Assembly (NCBI RefSeq): GCF_039541575.1
Contig: NZ_BAABGM010000016.1
Span: forward strand, 1-64,000
Length of the DNA stretch: 64,000 bases
Direction of reading: 5' to 3'
From: Fodinibacter luteus
GTDB taxonomy: Bacteria > Actinomycetota > Actinomycetes > Actinomycetales > Dermatophilaceae
Translations under genes and position numbers: made by a program
In this document: positions 42,759 to 50,897 of the stretch, one piece after another
Layout of the letters: every line of letters begins with the position of its first letter
Position numbering within the stretch: the first letter of the stretch is position 1
The notes under the pieces: generated by a model
The model's input: only the letters and a program-made list of their open reading frames with translations
Told to the model about the DNA's origin: nothing
The model's database searches: none

Positions 42759-43529
42759 ATGAGCGAGAACCTCACGCAGGAACCCGAGATGACGCAGGCT
42801 ACTGCCGACGCCACCACCCCCCCCGACGCCACCCCCGACGCCGCGGGCGGCGACGCCGCCACCCCCGACGCCGCGGGCGGCACCCTCGACGACCAGTCGG
42901 ACTCGGCGCCGGACGCCGCCGCGGTGGCGGAGTCCACCGCGTCCGTCGAGTCCGTCGGGTCCGTGGAGTCCGCCGAGTCGGTGGAGTCCGCCGACGGCGG
43001 CGAGACCGACGACGAGGAAGGGACGGCGAACGCCGGCTCCGCCCCGGCCCCGGCGAGCCGCCGCGACCAGCTCGAGAGGGAGGGCGAGGTCGCCGCCGAC
43101 TTCCTCGAGACGCTCCTCGACATCTGCGACCTCGACGGGGACATCGACGTCGACATCGACGGTGACCGCGCCGCCGTGTCGGTCGTCGACTCCGAGGACG
43201 GCCGCGTTCCGCGCCGCCTGGTCGGCCAGAACGGCCAGGTCCTCGATGCGCTGCAGGAGCTCACCCGGCTCGCGGTCCAGTCCGCGACGGGGGAGCGCAG
43301 CCGGCTCATGCTCGACGTGGCCGGCCACCGTGCCGAGCGCCGAGCCTCCCTCGTCACCCTCGCTCGGGAGGCCATTGACGAGGTGCGCACCACGGGCGAG
43401 CGGAAGCCGCTCACGCCGATGACGGCCTTCGAGCGGAAGGTCGTGCACGACGAGGTCCTCGCGGCGGGTCTCTCCTCCGAGTCCGAGGGCTCCGAGCCGC
43501 GACGCTACGTCGTCATCCTCCCGGCATAG
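42759..43529 (+). CDS. jag: Jag/KhpB RNA-binding protein (KH plus R3H)
   Basis: A 256-residue RNA-binding protein. The N-terminal 105 residues are acidic and repetitive (DATPDAAGG units, then VESVGSVESAESVESA). A KH domain with RRLVGQNGQVLDALQELTRLAVQ follows, and then an R3H domain with ARE(A)IDEV and MTAFERKVVHDEV. It probably acts with KhpA on small RNAs and cell-wall genes. AGGAG precedes the ATG, 24 nt after yidC. A parS site lies just after its stop. Confidence 0.93.
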   Translation: MSENLTQEPEMTQATADATTPPDATPDAAGGDAATPDAAGGTLDDQSDSAPDAAAVAESTASVESVGSVESAESVESADGGETDDEEGTANAGSAPAPASRRDQLEREGEVAADFLETLLDICDLDGDIDVDIDGDRAAVSVVDSEDGRVPRRLVGQNGQVLDALQELTRLAVQSATGERSRLMLDVAGHRAERRASLVTLAREAIDEVRTTGERKPLTPMTAFERKVVHDEVLAAGLSSESEGSEPRRYVVILPA

Positions 43530-43533
43530 GCGA

Positions 43534-43549
43534 CGTTTCACGTGAAACA
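43534..43549. promoter_or_regulatory. parS: parS centromere site 1
   Basis: CGTTTCACGTGAAACA matches the ParB-binding consensus TGTTTCACGTGAAACA in 15 of 16 positions. It lies in the jag-rsmG gap. The GTG within it is unlikely to be the rsmG start. Confidence 0.9.
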
Positions 43550-43571
43550 GGACGGTGCTGATGACCGTCCC

Positions 43572-44270
43572 GTGAGCACGCCAGCCGCACCCCCGGGTGC
43601 GGCTGGCGTGTTCGGCGACCGGATGCCGCTCGCCGTGCGTTTCACCGACATCCTCGCGGACACCGGAGTCAGTCACGGGCTCATCGGTCCCCGCGAGGTG
43701 CCGCGCCTGTGGGACCGGCACGTGATGAACTGCGCGGTCATCGCCGGGACCTTTTCCGAGGGGACCAGGCTCGTCGACGTGGGGTCAGGCGCCGGACTGC
43801 CCGGCGTCGTCCTGGCCCTCGTGCGACCCGACCTCGACGTGCACCTCGTCGAACCGATGCTGCGACGCACCCAGTGGCTCGACGGGGTCGTCGGCGACCT
43901 GGCGCTCGACAACGTCACCGTGCACCGGGGCCGCGCCGAGGAGCTCGCCGGCAGGCTCGTCGCCCCGTTCGTCACCGCTCGGGCCGTCGCCCGCCTCGAC
44001 AAGCTGGCGCGGTGGTGTGTTCCGCTCCTCGCGCCCGGGGGGACCCTCGTCGCGATGAAGGGGCGCTCGGCGGCCGAGGAGCTGGCGCAGGACCGTCGGG
44101 CGCTCGAGCGGCTCGGACTGTCCTCCGCCGTCGTCAGCGAGCACGGCGCCGGCCTGCTCGACGAGCCGGTCCTGACGGTCGACCTGCGGTTCGAGCGGAG
44201 AGCCCAGCCCTCAGCACGGCGAGCGGTGGCCGGGGCCACGAAGCGCCGACGCGGTCCGACACGCCGCTGA
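43572..44270 (+). CDS. rsmG: 16S rRNA (guanine-527-N7) methyltransferase RsmG
   Basis: A SAM-dependent methyltransferase (GidB) of about 232 residues that modifies G527 of 16S rRNA; loss gives low-level streptomycin resistance in other bacteria. Motifs include LWDRHVMNCAVI, the SAM-binding VDVGSGAGLPGVVLAL, and VTARAVARLDKLARW. The GTG at 43572 is preferred to one at 43542 because the latter lies in the parS palindrome. Neither has a strong ribosome-binding site. Confidence 0.95.
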   Translation: MSTPAAPPGAAGVFGDRMPLAVRFTDILADTGVSHGLIGPREVPRLWDRHVMNCAVIAGTFSEGTRLVDVGSGAGLPGVVLALVRPDLDVHLVEPMLRRTQWLDGVVGDLALDNVTVHRGRAEELAGRLVAPFVTARAVARLDKLARWCVPLLAPGGTLVAMKGRSAAEELAQDRRALERLGLSSAVVSEHGAGLLDEPVLTVDLRFERRAQPSARRAVAGATKRRRGPTRR

Positions 44271-44531
44271 GCGGGTGGCGCCGCGGTGCTTGATGGGCCC
44301 GGGCCCGGGGACGGGGGTCACGGCGTGCTCGAGGGCCTCGTCCAGTGGCCTGCCGCGACAGACACCGGGGCGGGCACGCACCACGAGACCGTATGAGCGT
44401 CGCTGCCCGGGCAGGCCGGGCCCCCGACGGCCGGCGCACCGACAGCCTCAGCGGAGGCTCGACTCACCAGCGATGGCGTCCCGCCTCGCCGCAGCCCGGA
44501 TCGCCCCGACGAGTGCGATCCCTGAGGTCGG

Positions 44532-44547
44532 TGTTTCACGTGAAACA
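44532..44547. promoter_or_regulatory. parS: parS centromere site 2
   Basis: TGTTTCACGTGAAACA, a perfect match to the 16-bp ParB site and a perfect palindrome, extended by G and C on its two sides. Confidence 0.97.
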
Positions 44548-44685
44548 CGAGCCGGCGTCCGACCCGGACCGGGCGCGGCACGTCGGGCGTGACGGCGCGA
44601 ACCGGGGAGGACGCGGCCGGGCCCCGGGCCATGAACGGCGTCTTCGGGCACGGACAGCCAACGCGCAAGCCCTCGCCCGTGGCAG

Positions 44686-44699
44686 GTTTCACGTGAAAC
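44686..44699. promoter_or_regulatory. parS: parS centromere site 3
   Basis: GTTTCACGTGAAAC, the 14-bp core of parS. The outer pair is changed (G and G instead of T and A). Confidence 0.9.
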
Positions 44700-45435
44700 G
44701 TCTCTGCCCGGCTCGATGGCAGACTCCCCGTCGAACGTGGAGTCCCCGGACCTGACCTGGCTCGGCCCACGTGGCTCGGCTCACGATCTTGGTGGGGTGC
44801 ACGGGTGGTCCGATCGCCCATGGTCGCGAGCCGGAGGCGCGAGGTGCGGCCGTGCCTCTGCGTGGGTCTGACGGTGGCGGGTGGCCCCGACGGACCGGAT
44901 CGGTGCTGCCGGACGGGTGACCTCCTGGGGTGGCGCCGCGGTGGGCACCGCGCTGGTCCGATCGCGCAGGACGCCCAGGGATGACGGAGGCATCCAGGTG
45001 CGTTCCTGCGGGACCCAGTCGGCCGGCGCTCCAGACAGGCCGACAGCTCCCACCGGGGCTGCACGGTCGCGGGCCCACCCTCCAACGGCGCTGAACGCCT
45101 CGAGAGCTCCGACCCCTGTCTGTCACACGTCGTCAGGGCATCCCTCCGGAGGTGGTACGCGTCGTGGTCGAGGGCCTCGACCGCGCTCCGGGAGGGAGGC
45201 TGTCGAAGGGACCGCCGCGGCCCCGTCCCGATGAAGACACGCAGGGCGGTCAGCGGTCCGCCAGCAGGCAAGAGACGCGCCCGCCCACCGGGAGGTGCGC
45301 CTCTCCGCAAACGCGGCGCGCTCCGCCGGGTCGGCCACGCTCACTCGTCCACAGGTCGGCCGGCGCGGCTTTGGCGTGTCGCCGCATGGTGTTGTTGGAT
45401 GGCGGGGCCCGAGGACCATCGACGAAAGCAGACGC

Positions 45436-46629
45436 GTGAGCACAGCCACCACCCAGGATCCGGAGCACCGGACCGTCGTCCGCGGAATCGGCTTTCCCGC
45501 GCTGGGTGGTCCGGCGACGACGCCGCTCGGCTGGCCCGGCCCCGACACCGTTTCACGTGAAACCGCCCAGGCGGCATCCGAAGCCGAACCCGCACCCGGC
45601 ACCGGGCGCCTTCCGACGCCGTCGACGGCGCAGACCGCACCGGGTGCAGAGGACCGCACGCCCGACGGGGCCCAGGACGACACCGAGGAGCGTGAGCAGA
45701 TCGCGGCCGCCCTGCCCGGCGCCGGCGACGAGACCCCTCTCGCCCAGGCCGTCGCCGACGACGCACGCAAGCGCATCACGCTGAGCGGGCGCAGCGTCCC
45801 CCGTCCATCCCGGACCCGTGTGCTGACCGTTGCGAACCAGAAGGGCGGGGTCGGCAAGACGACGACGACCGTCAACGTCGCCGCCGCGCTGGCGCAGGCC
45901 GGCAGCTCCGTCCTCGTCATCGACCTGGACCCCCAGGGGAACGCGAGCACCGCTCTGGGCATCGAGCACCACGCCGAGGTGCCGAGCGTCTACGACGTGC
46001 TCGTCGAGGGGCGCCCGATCGCCGAGGTCGTCCAGGAGTGCCCCGACGTCCCCGGCCTCACCTGCGTCCCCGCGACGATCGACCTCGCCGGTGCCGAGAT
46101 CGAGCTCGTCTCGCTCGTCGCCCGCGAGACCCGGCTCCAGAAGGCGGTCAGCGCCTTCGTCGCGGAGCGCGAGGATGCGGGGGAGCGGGTCGACTACGTC
46201 CTCATCGACTGTCCGCCGAGCCTGGGTCTGCTCACGGTCAACGCCTTCGTCGCCGCGAGCGAGGTCTTCATCCCCATCCAGTGCGAGTACTACGCCCTCG
46301 AGGGCCTCTCGCAGCTGCTGAAGAACATCGAGCTCATCCGCAGCCATCTCAACCCCCGGCTGCACGTCTCGACGATCCTGCTCACGATGTACGACGGTCG
46401 CACCCGCCTGTCGGCCCAGGTCGCGGAGGAGGTGCGCGAGCACTTCCCCGACCAGACCCTGCGGGCGAGCGTGCCTCGTTCGGTACGGATCTCCGAGGCG
46501 CCGAGCCACGGCCAGACCGTGCTGACCTACGACCCGAACAGCAGTGGCGCGCTGTCCTACCTCGAGGCTGCGGTCGAGCTCGCCGAGCGCGGCGCCGCCG
46601 CCCACCAGCCCACGCAGGAGTCGGCATGA
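45436..46629 (+). CDS. parA: Chromosome partitioning ATPase ParA
   Basis: A 397-residue ParA/Soj ATPase that moves ParB-parS complexes. The deviant Walker A is KGGVGKTTT (136-144), and the further motifs VIDLDPQGNAST and DYVLIDCPPSLGLLT are present. A disordered N-terminal extension of about 130 residues precedes the ATPase core, and a parS core lies inside its coding sequence (codons reading T-V-S-R-E-T). The GTG at 45436 is the likely start; the upstream frame is not conserved. The stop overlaps parB by 4 nt. Confidence 0.95.
   Translation: MSTATTQDPEHRTVVRGIGFPALGGPATTPLGWPGPDTVSRETAQAASEAEPAPGTGRLPTPSTAQTAPGAEDRTPDGAQDDTEEREQIAAALPGAGDETPLAQAVADDARKRITLSGRSVPRPSRTRVLTVANQKGGVGKTTTTVNVAAALAQAGSSVLVIDLDPQGNASTALGIEHHAEVPSVYDVLVEGRPIAEVVQECPDVPGLTCVPATIDLAGAEIELVSLVARETRLQKAVSAFVAEREDAGERVDYVLIDCPPSLGLLTVNAFVAASEVFIPIQCEYYALEGLSQLLKNIELIRSHLNPRLHVSTILLTMYDGRTRLSAQVAEEVREHFPDQTLRASVPRSVRISEAPSHGQTVLTYDPNSSGALSYLEAAVELAERGAAAHQPTQESA
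45550..45563. promoter_or_regulatory. parS: parS centromere site 4, inside parA
   Basis: GTTTCACGTGAAAC within the variable N-terminal coding region of parA, so ParB binding there could also repress the parAB operon. Confidence 0.9.
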
Positions 46630-47705
46630 GCGAGAAGCGTCGCGCCCTGGGCCGAGGCCTGGGCGCGCTCATCCCGAGCGGTGCGCCCGCTGCGGACCGT
46701 CCCGTCGACGTGTTCTTCCGCGACCAGGATGCCGGGCAGCCCACCCAGACGTCCCCGGGCCAGCCGGGTCCGGCCGCCTTCGGACCGGGCGACGACGCAG
46801 GTCAGGCGCCCGTCGACCATGCCGAGGACGTCGCGTCTGCCTCCCCTCCCCACGGCGAGCACGACCTTCGTCCCGTGCCCGGCGCCGAGTTCGCCGAGAT
46901 CCCGCTCGACCAGATCCGGCCCAACCCCCGCCAGCCGCGCACCGCGTTCGACGAGGACGAGCTGGCCGAGCTCGTCCACTCGATCCGCGAGATCGGGGTG
47001 CTCCAGCCGGTCGTCGTGCGGCGCGTCCCGCACGGCACGGCCGCCGACGGGGTGCGCTACGAGCTCATCATGGGCGAACGCCGCTGGAGGGCCTCCCGTG
47101 AGGCCGGCAAGGAGGTCGTCCCGGCGATCATCAAGGCGACCGAGGAGGACGACCTCCTGCGCGACGCCCTGCTCGAGAACCTCCACCGCAGCCAGCTCAA
47201 CGCGCTGGAGGAGGCCGCGGCCTACCAGCAGCTGCTCGACGACTTCGGGTGCACCCAGGAGGAGCTCGCCCGTCGGATCGGACGGTCGCGGCCACAGATC
47301 TCGAACACCCTCCGACTGCTCAAGCTCCCGCCGCTCGTCCAGCGTCGGGTCGCGGCCGGCGTGCTGAGCGCCGGGCACGCCCGGGCGCTGCTCGGGCTGC
47401 CGGACGCCGGCGCCATGGAACGGATGGCCCAGCGCGTCGTCGCCGAAGGGCTCTCGGTGCGTACGGTCGAGGAGCTCGTCACCGTCGGCGACGGGACGAC
47501 GCCACCCGCCCGTCGCGCTCCCCGCGCCGGAGCCCGGCGGCCGCAGCTCGACGACCTCGCCGCCGACCTGTCCGACCGGCTCGAGACCCGGGTGCGCATC
47601 GCGCTCGGCCAGCGCAAGGGCCGCCTCACCGTGGAGTTCGCCTCCGTCGAGGACCTCAACCGCATCCTCGACGCGATGCACCTGCGCGACGGGCGCGAGG
47701 GCTGA
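46626..47705 (+). CDS. parB: Chromosome partitioning protein ParB
   Basis: A 359-residue CTP-dependent DNA clamp that loads at parS. It starts with the conserved RRALGRGLGALIP, then a disordered linker of about 70 residues. The ParB/Srx domain follows, with QIRPNPRQPR and GERRWRAS (CTP-binding box) and LLENLHRSQLNALEEA. The helix-turn-helix is TQEELARRIGRSRPQISNTLRLL, and the C-terminal dimer domain ends the protein. It is co-translated with parA (ATGA). Confidence 0.96.
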   Translation: MSEKRRALGRGLGALIPSGAPAADRPVDVFFRDQDAGQPTQTSPGQPGPAAFGPGDDAGQAPVDHAEDVASASPPHGEHDLRPVPGAEFAEIPLDQIRPNPRQPRTAFDEDELAELVHSIREIGVLQPVVVRRVPHGTAADGVRYELIMGERRWRASREAGKEVVPAIIKATEEDDLLRDALLENLHRSQLNALEEAAAYQQLLDDFGCTQEELARRIGRSRPQISNTLRLLKLPPLVQRRVAAGVLSAGHARALLGLPDAGAMERMAQRVVAEGLSVRTVEELVTVGDGTTPPARRAPRAGARRPQLDDLAADLSDRLETRVRIALGQRKGRLTVEFASVEDLNRILDAMHLRDGREG

Positions 47706-47744
47706 CGGGCCGGCCGCACCACTCGGTCCACACCGAATTGCCAA

Positions 47745-47786
47745 GAGGCGCGCAACACGGTTGCAACGCACCGGGTTACGCGCCTC
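47745..47786. terminator. Bidirectional terminator between parB and trxA
   Basis: GAGGCGCGCAAC (47745-47756) pairs with GTTACGCGCCTC (47775-47786) with one mismatch, loop 18 nt, between the convergent parB and trxA genes. Confidence 0.65.
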
Positions 47787-47804
47787 CTGACGCAGTGGCA
47801 CGGG

Positions 47805-48128
47805 TCAGCCCAGGAAGGGCTCCAGCTCGCGGAGCAGCTTCGGCTTGGGCAGCGCGCCGATGATCGTCTTGACGATCTCGCCGTTCTGGTAGACGTGCAT
47901 CGTCGGGATGCTCGTGATGCCGAGCTGACCGGTGATGGCGGGGTTCTCGTCGGTGTTGAGCTTGACGATCGAGACCTCGTCGTGGTCGCGGGCGATCTCG
48001 TCGAGGATCGGCGCGACCGCGCGGCACGGGCCGCACCACGGCGCCCAGAAGTCGACGAGCACGGGCTTGTCGCTGCGCAGGACGTCGGCCTCGAAGCTGG
48101 CGTCGGAGGTGCTGGAGACGGCTCCCAT
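47805..48128 (-). CDS. trxA: Thioredoxin
   Basis: A 107-residue thioredoxin with the active site FWAPWCGPCRAVAP (Cys32/Cys35-type pair) and the cis-Pro loop ITSIPTMHVYQNG. It reduces protein disulfides using electrons from the neighbouring TrxB. GAAAGGA precedes the ATG at 48128. It lies 73 nt downstream of trxB and corresponds to trxC in the mycobacterial order sigM-anti-sigma-trxB-trxC. Confidence 0.96.
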   Translation of the reverse strand: MGAVSSTSDASFEADVLRSDKPVLVDFWAPWCGPCRAVAPILDEIARDHDEVSIVKLNTDENPAITGQLGITSIPTMHVYQNGEIVKTIIGALPKPKLLRELEPFLG

Positions 48129-48201
48129 GGGGATCCTTTCGAACGGGTGGGTGGGTGCGAGGTGCCCGATCCTGCCGGAGGGGTCCGACACGGGCCGTGG
48201 G

Positions 48202-49131
48202 TCAGTGGGAGAGGAACCGCTCGGCGTCCAGGGCGGCGGCACAGCCGGACCCGGCCGCGGTGATGGCCTGGCGGTAGGTGTGGTCGACGAGGTCGCCGCA
48301 GGCGAAGACCCCGGGCACGTTGGTGCGGGTGGACCGGCCCTCGACGAGGACGTAGCCCTCGGCGTCCAGCTCGACGACGCCCTTGACGAGCTCGTTGCGC
48401 GGGTCGTGGCCGATCGCGACGAACAGGCCGGTGACCGGCAGCTCCCGGGTCTCGCCGGTGACGGTGTCGCGCAGCGTGACGCCGGTGAGCTTGTCCGCGC
48501 CGTGGATGGCGTCGACGACGCTGTTCCACGCGAAGCGGATCTTGGGGTTGGCGTGGGCTCGTTCGGCCATGATGGCACTGGCCCGCAGCTCGTCGCGCCG
48601 GTGCACGATGGTGACCGAGCGGGCGAACTTGGTGAGGAAGGTGGCCTCCTCGACGGCCGAGTCGCCCCCGCCGACGACGGCGATGTCCTGGTCGCGGAAG
48701 AAGAACCCGTCGCACGTCGCGCACCACGACACCCCGTGCCCGGACAGCCGCTTCTCGTCGGGCAGGCCGAGCTCGCGGTAGGCCGAGCCCATCGCGAGGA
48801 TGACCGCACGGGCCCGGTGCTCGGTGCCCTCGGAGTCGGTGACGACCTTGACGTCGTCCTCGAGGCGCACCGACTGCACGTCGTCGGTGATGATCTCGGT
48901 GCCGAAACGCTCGGCCTGGGCGCGCATGTTCTCCATGAGGTCCGGACCCATGATGCCGTCCCGGAAGCCGGGGAAGTTCTCGACCTCGGTCGTGTTCATC
49001 AGCGCCCCACCAGCGGTGACCGACCCCTCGAACATCAGCGGCTCGAGGTTCGCCCGGGCGGCGTAGACCGCGGCCGTCCACCCGGCCGGGCCGGAACCGA
49101 TGATGATGACGTTGCGGACGTCCGAGGTCAA
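48202..49131 (-). CDS. trxB: Thioredoxin-disulfide reductase
   Basis: A flavoprotein of about 309 residues using NADPH to reduce thioredoxin. It has the FAD motif VIIIGSGPAGWTAAVYAARA, redox-active CATCDGFFF, the NADPH motif AVVGGGDSAVEEA, and the C-terminal FVAIGHDP and GVFACGDLVD. I favour the TTG at 49131, reading M-T-S-D-V-R-N, because AAGGGG lies 8 nt before it. The in-frame ATG at 49140 directly abuts that sequence. The Trp in PAGWTAA replaces the common Tyr. Confidence 0.95.
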   Translation of the reverse strand: MTSDVRNVIIIGSGPAGWTAAVYAARANLEPLMFEGSVTAGGALMNTTEVENFPGFRDGIMGPDLMENMRAQAERFGTEIITDDVQSVRLEDDVKVVTDSEGTEHRARAVILAMGSAYRELGLPDEKRLSGHGVSWCATCDGFFFRDQDIAVVGGGDSAVEEATFLTKFARSVTIVHRRDELRASAIMAERAHANPKIRFAWNSVVDAIHGADKLTGVTLRDTVTGETRELPVTGLFVAIGHDPRNELVKGVVELDAEGYVLVEGRSTRTNVPGVFACGDLVDHTYRQAITAAGSGCAAALDAERFLSH

Positions 49132-49260
49132 AGGACACATCCCCTTGTGGTGGTGGCGGGTACGGACCGCAACATGCGGTGCCATGGTGATGAACCGATC
49201 CTAGGCCCGGGGTGTTCCCGCGGGTGACGCGCCCCGCCGCAAACGAAGAGGACCGCCCGG

Positions 49261-49351
49261 GCCCACGGGGTGACGCAGAAGGTCGACCGGGCCCACGGGG
49301 CGGCGCAGAAGGTCGACCGGGCCCACGGGGCGGCCGTCCAAGGGTCGACCG
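49261..49351. repeat. 30-bp tandem repeat upstream of trxB
   Basis: The unit beginning GCCCACGGGG and ending GGTCGACCGG occurs at 49261-49290 and 49291-49320 with few changes, and a degenerate copy follows at 49321-49351. It lies in the 255-nt gap between the anti-sigma gene and trxB, immediately before the probable trxB promoter. No protein is supported here. Confidence 0.75.
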
Positions 49352-49386
49352 AGCCCACGGGCGGCCGTGCCAGGCCGACCGGCCGC

Positions 49387-50190
49387 TCAGCCGAGCGCCA
49401 CCGGGCCGGTGATGAGCCCCGGGGAGCCGGTGGTGCACGAGCGCTCCACCGCGTAGGCCGTGCGCCCGTCGGCGTCGTCGACGACGAGCACCGCCGCCGG
49501 CCGACCGTCGACGTCGGCGACGTCGACGAGGATCCCGGCGGCCGGCGCGATCCCGAGGGCGTCGGCACAGGCCCGCGCGCCGATGGGAGTGGCGATCGGC
49601 CCGGTGCCCGGCGACTCGGCGGCCAGGGGTGGCAGCGGGTCGGCGCCGCCCTGCCCGAGGGCAAGGGCGGAGGTGGCGAGCGAGGCCGAGGAGTACCCGG
49701 TGCCGGACATGACGACGACGACCCGCCCCGACCCGGACCCCGGCACGAGCAGCGAGCGGTCGTCAACACCGCCCTCGTCAACACCGCCCTCGTCAGCACC
49801 GCCGCCCTCGTCGGCCGCCTCGCCCCCGGCCGAGGGTGCCGTGCCGCCCGCGGCCGACTCCGCGGTGTCGCTCACCGCCGAGTCCGACCCCGCACCCGCC
49901 TCGAGGGAGGCCGTCACCTCGCCGGGCAGGCCGCTCAGCGCGATGCCGCCGAGGCCGATGGCGCCCACGACGGCCGCCGCCACCCCGAGGTGGCGCAGCC
50001 GCGGCCGCGACCGTCGCGGCATCGGCACGACGTGCCCGCTCCCCGTGGCGGTCTCCTCCGCGAGGGCCCGGGTGATCCGCGCGACGAGGTCGTCGGGCAT
50101 CGGCCCGGGGTCGGGCAGGGCCGCGAGCAGCTCCCGCATGCCCGTCGGGTCGTGCTCGACGGGGGCGGTGTCGTCGTGCGGGTGGGTCAC
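49387..50190 (-). CDS. Probable SigM anti-sigma factor (membrane protein)
   Basis: A 267-residue protein. The cytoplasmic N-terminal part (about 75 residues, MRELLAALPDPGPMPDDLVARITRALAEE) is followed by one membrane helix (LGVAAAVVGAIGLGGIAL) and an extracytoplasmic region with an Asp/Glu/Gly-rich linker (GGADEGGVDEGGVDD). The layout and the position just after sigM correspond to the mycobacterial SigM anti-sigma gene. It lacks an obvious zinc anti-sigma H-x3-C-x2-C motif. The GTG start lies 82 nt after the sigM stop. Function is inferred mainly from synteny. Confidence 0.75.
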   Translation of the reverse strand: MTHPHDDTAPVEHDPTGMRELLAALPDPGPMPDDLVARITRALAEETATGSGHVVPMPRRSRPRLRHLGVAAAVVGAIGLGGIALSGLPGEVTASLEAGAGSDSAVSDTAESAAGGTAPSAGGEAADEGGGADEGGVDEGGVDDRSLLVPGSGSGRVVVVMSGTGYSSASLATSALALGQGGADPLPPLAAESPGTGPIATPIGARACADALGIAPAAGILVDVADVDGRPAAVLVVDDADGRTAYAVERSCTTGSPGLITGPVALG

Positions 50191-50272
50191 GTGGTCCTCC
50201 GGGACGGGCCCTCGGGGGGAGTTGAGCGGGACAGGGGGTGGCGCACCCGTGGTGCGGTCCGGGAATGGGACG

Positions 50273-50881
50273 TCACGGGGCCCTCCCCGGTTCCCGGGCC
50301 GACGGATCGCCGCCGCCGGTGTCGCCGACGCCCTCGCCTGGTCGCAGGAGCGCGGCGAGGGCCTCGCGCCCGCGGAAGCACCGTGACTTCACGGTGCCCT
50401 CGGCGACCTCGAGCACCTGCGCGGCCTCGGCGACCGACAGCCCGTGCATGTCGACGAGCACGAGCGCCAGGCGCTGCCCCTCCGGCAGCCGCGCGAGCGC
50501 CCGGTGCACGTCGACACGTGCCTCCGCTGACGCGTGGTGGTCGTGACGGTCCGGGAGGTCGAGCTCGCCGAGGTCCCCGGCCCGGCGCACGAGGTCCCGC
50601 TCGCGGCGGATCCGGTCGAGGCACGCGTTGACGACGATCCGGTGCAGCCACGTCGTCACCGCGGCGTCGCCGCGATAGGCGTCGGCACGCCGGAACGCCG
50701 AGATGAAGGCCTCCTGCACGGCATCCGCCGCGAGCTCGCGGTTCGCCGTCGTGCGCAGGGCGACGGCGTACAGGCGGTCGCGGTGCCGGCGGAACAGCTC
50801 GCCGAACGCCGCGCCGCCGTCCCCGTGGACGTGTCGGGCGATGAGGTCGCGGTCGGTGAGCGTCGTGAGGTCGTCAGGCAT
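50273..50881 (-). CDS. sigM: ECF RNA polymerase sigma factor SigM
   Basis: A 202-residue extracytoplasmic-function sigma factor. Region 2 shows RDRLYAVALRTTANRELAADAVQEAFISAFRRAD in outline. Region 4 shows LPEGQRLALVLVDMHGLSVAEAAQVL and the helix-turn-helix VAEGTVKSRCFRGREAL. The C-terminal 25 residues are Gly/Pro-rich. It lies between the pseudokinase and the anti-sigma gene on the same strand, matching the SigM neighbourhood (murJ, sigM, anti-sigma, trxB, trxA). Confidence 0.92.
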   Translation of the reverse strand: MPDDLTTLTDRDLIARHVHGDGGAAFGELFRRHRDRLYAVALRTTANRELAADAVQEAFISAFRRADAYRGDAAVTTWLHRIVVNACLDRIRRERDLVRRAGDLGELDLPDRHDHHASAEARVDVHRALARLPEGQRLALVLVDMHGLSVAEAAQVLEVAEGTVKSRCFRGREALAALLRPGEGVGDTGGGDPSAREPGRAP

Positions 50882-50897
50882 CCCGGACCGCCCGGCG

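Larger units (their letters stand above)
44271..45435. other. 1.1-kb gene-free stretch with two parS sites
   Basis: Open frames here are Arg/Pro/Gly-rich translations without conserved features or ribosome-binding sites, so I call none. Two parS sites lie at 44532-44547 and 44686-44699. The sequence is rich in short imperfect repeats but has no tRNA-like or obvious ncRNA fold that I can establish. It separates rsmG from parA and probably serves as part of the centromere or ParB-spreading zone, together with the parAB promoter at its right end. Confidence 0.6.

Noticed and set aside
43542..43571. GTG at 43542 as the start of rsmG
   Set aside because: It lies in the centre of a parS palindrome and has no Shine-Dalgarno. 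GTG 43572 is more plausible.
44318..45310. 330-codon minus-strand frame in the rsmG-parA gap
   Set aside because: Arg/Pro/Ser-rich, no recognisable motif, and it crosses two parS sites. I treat the region as non-coding.
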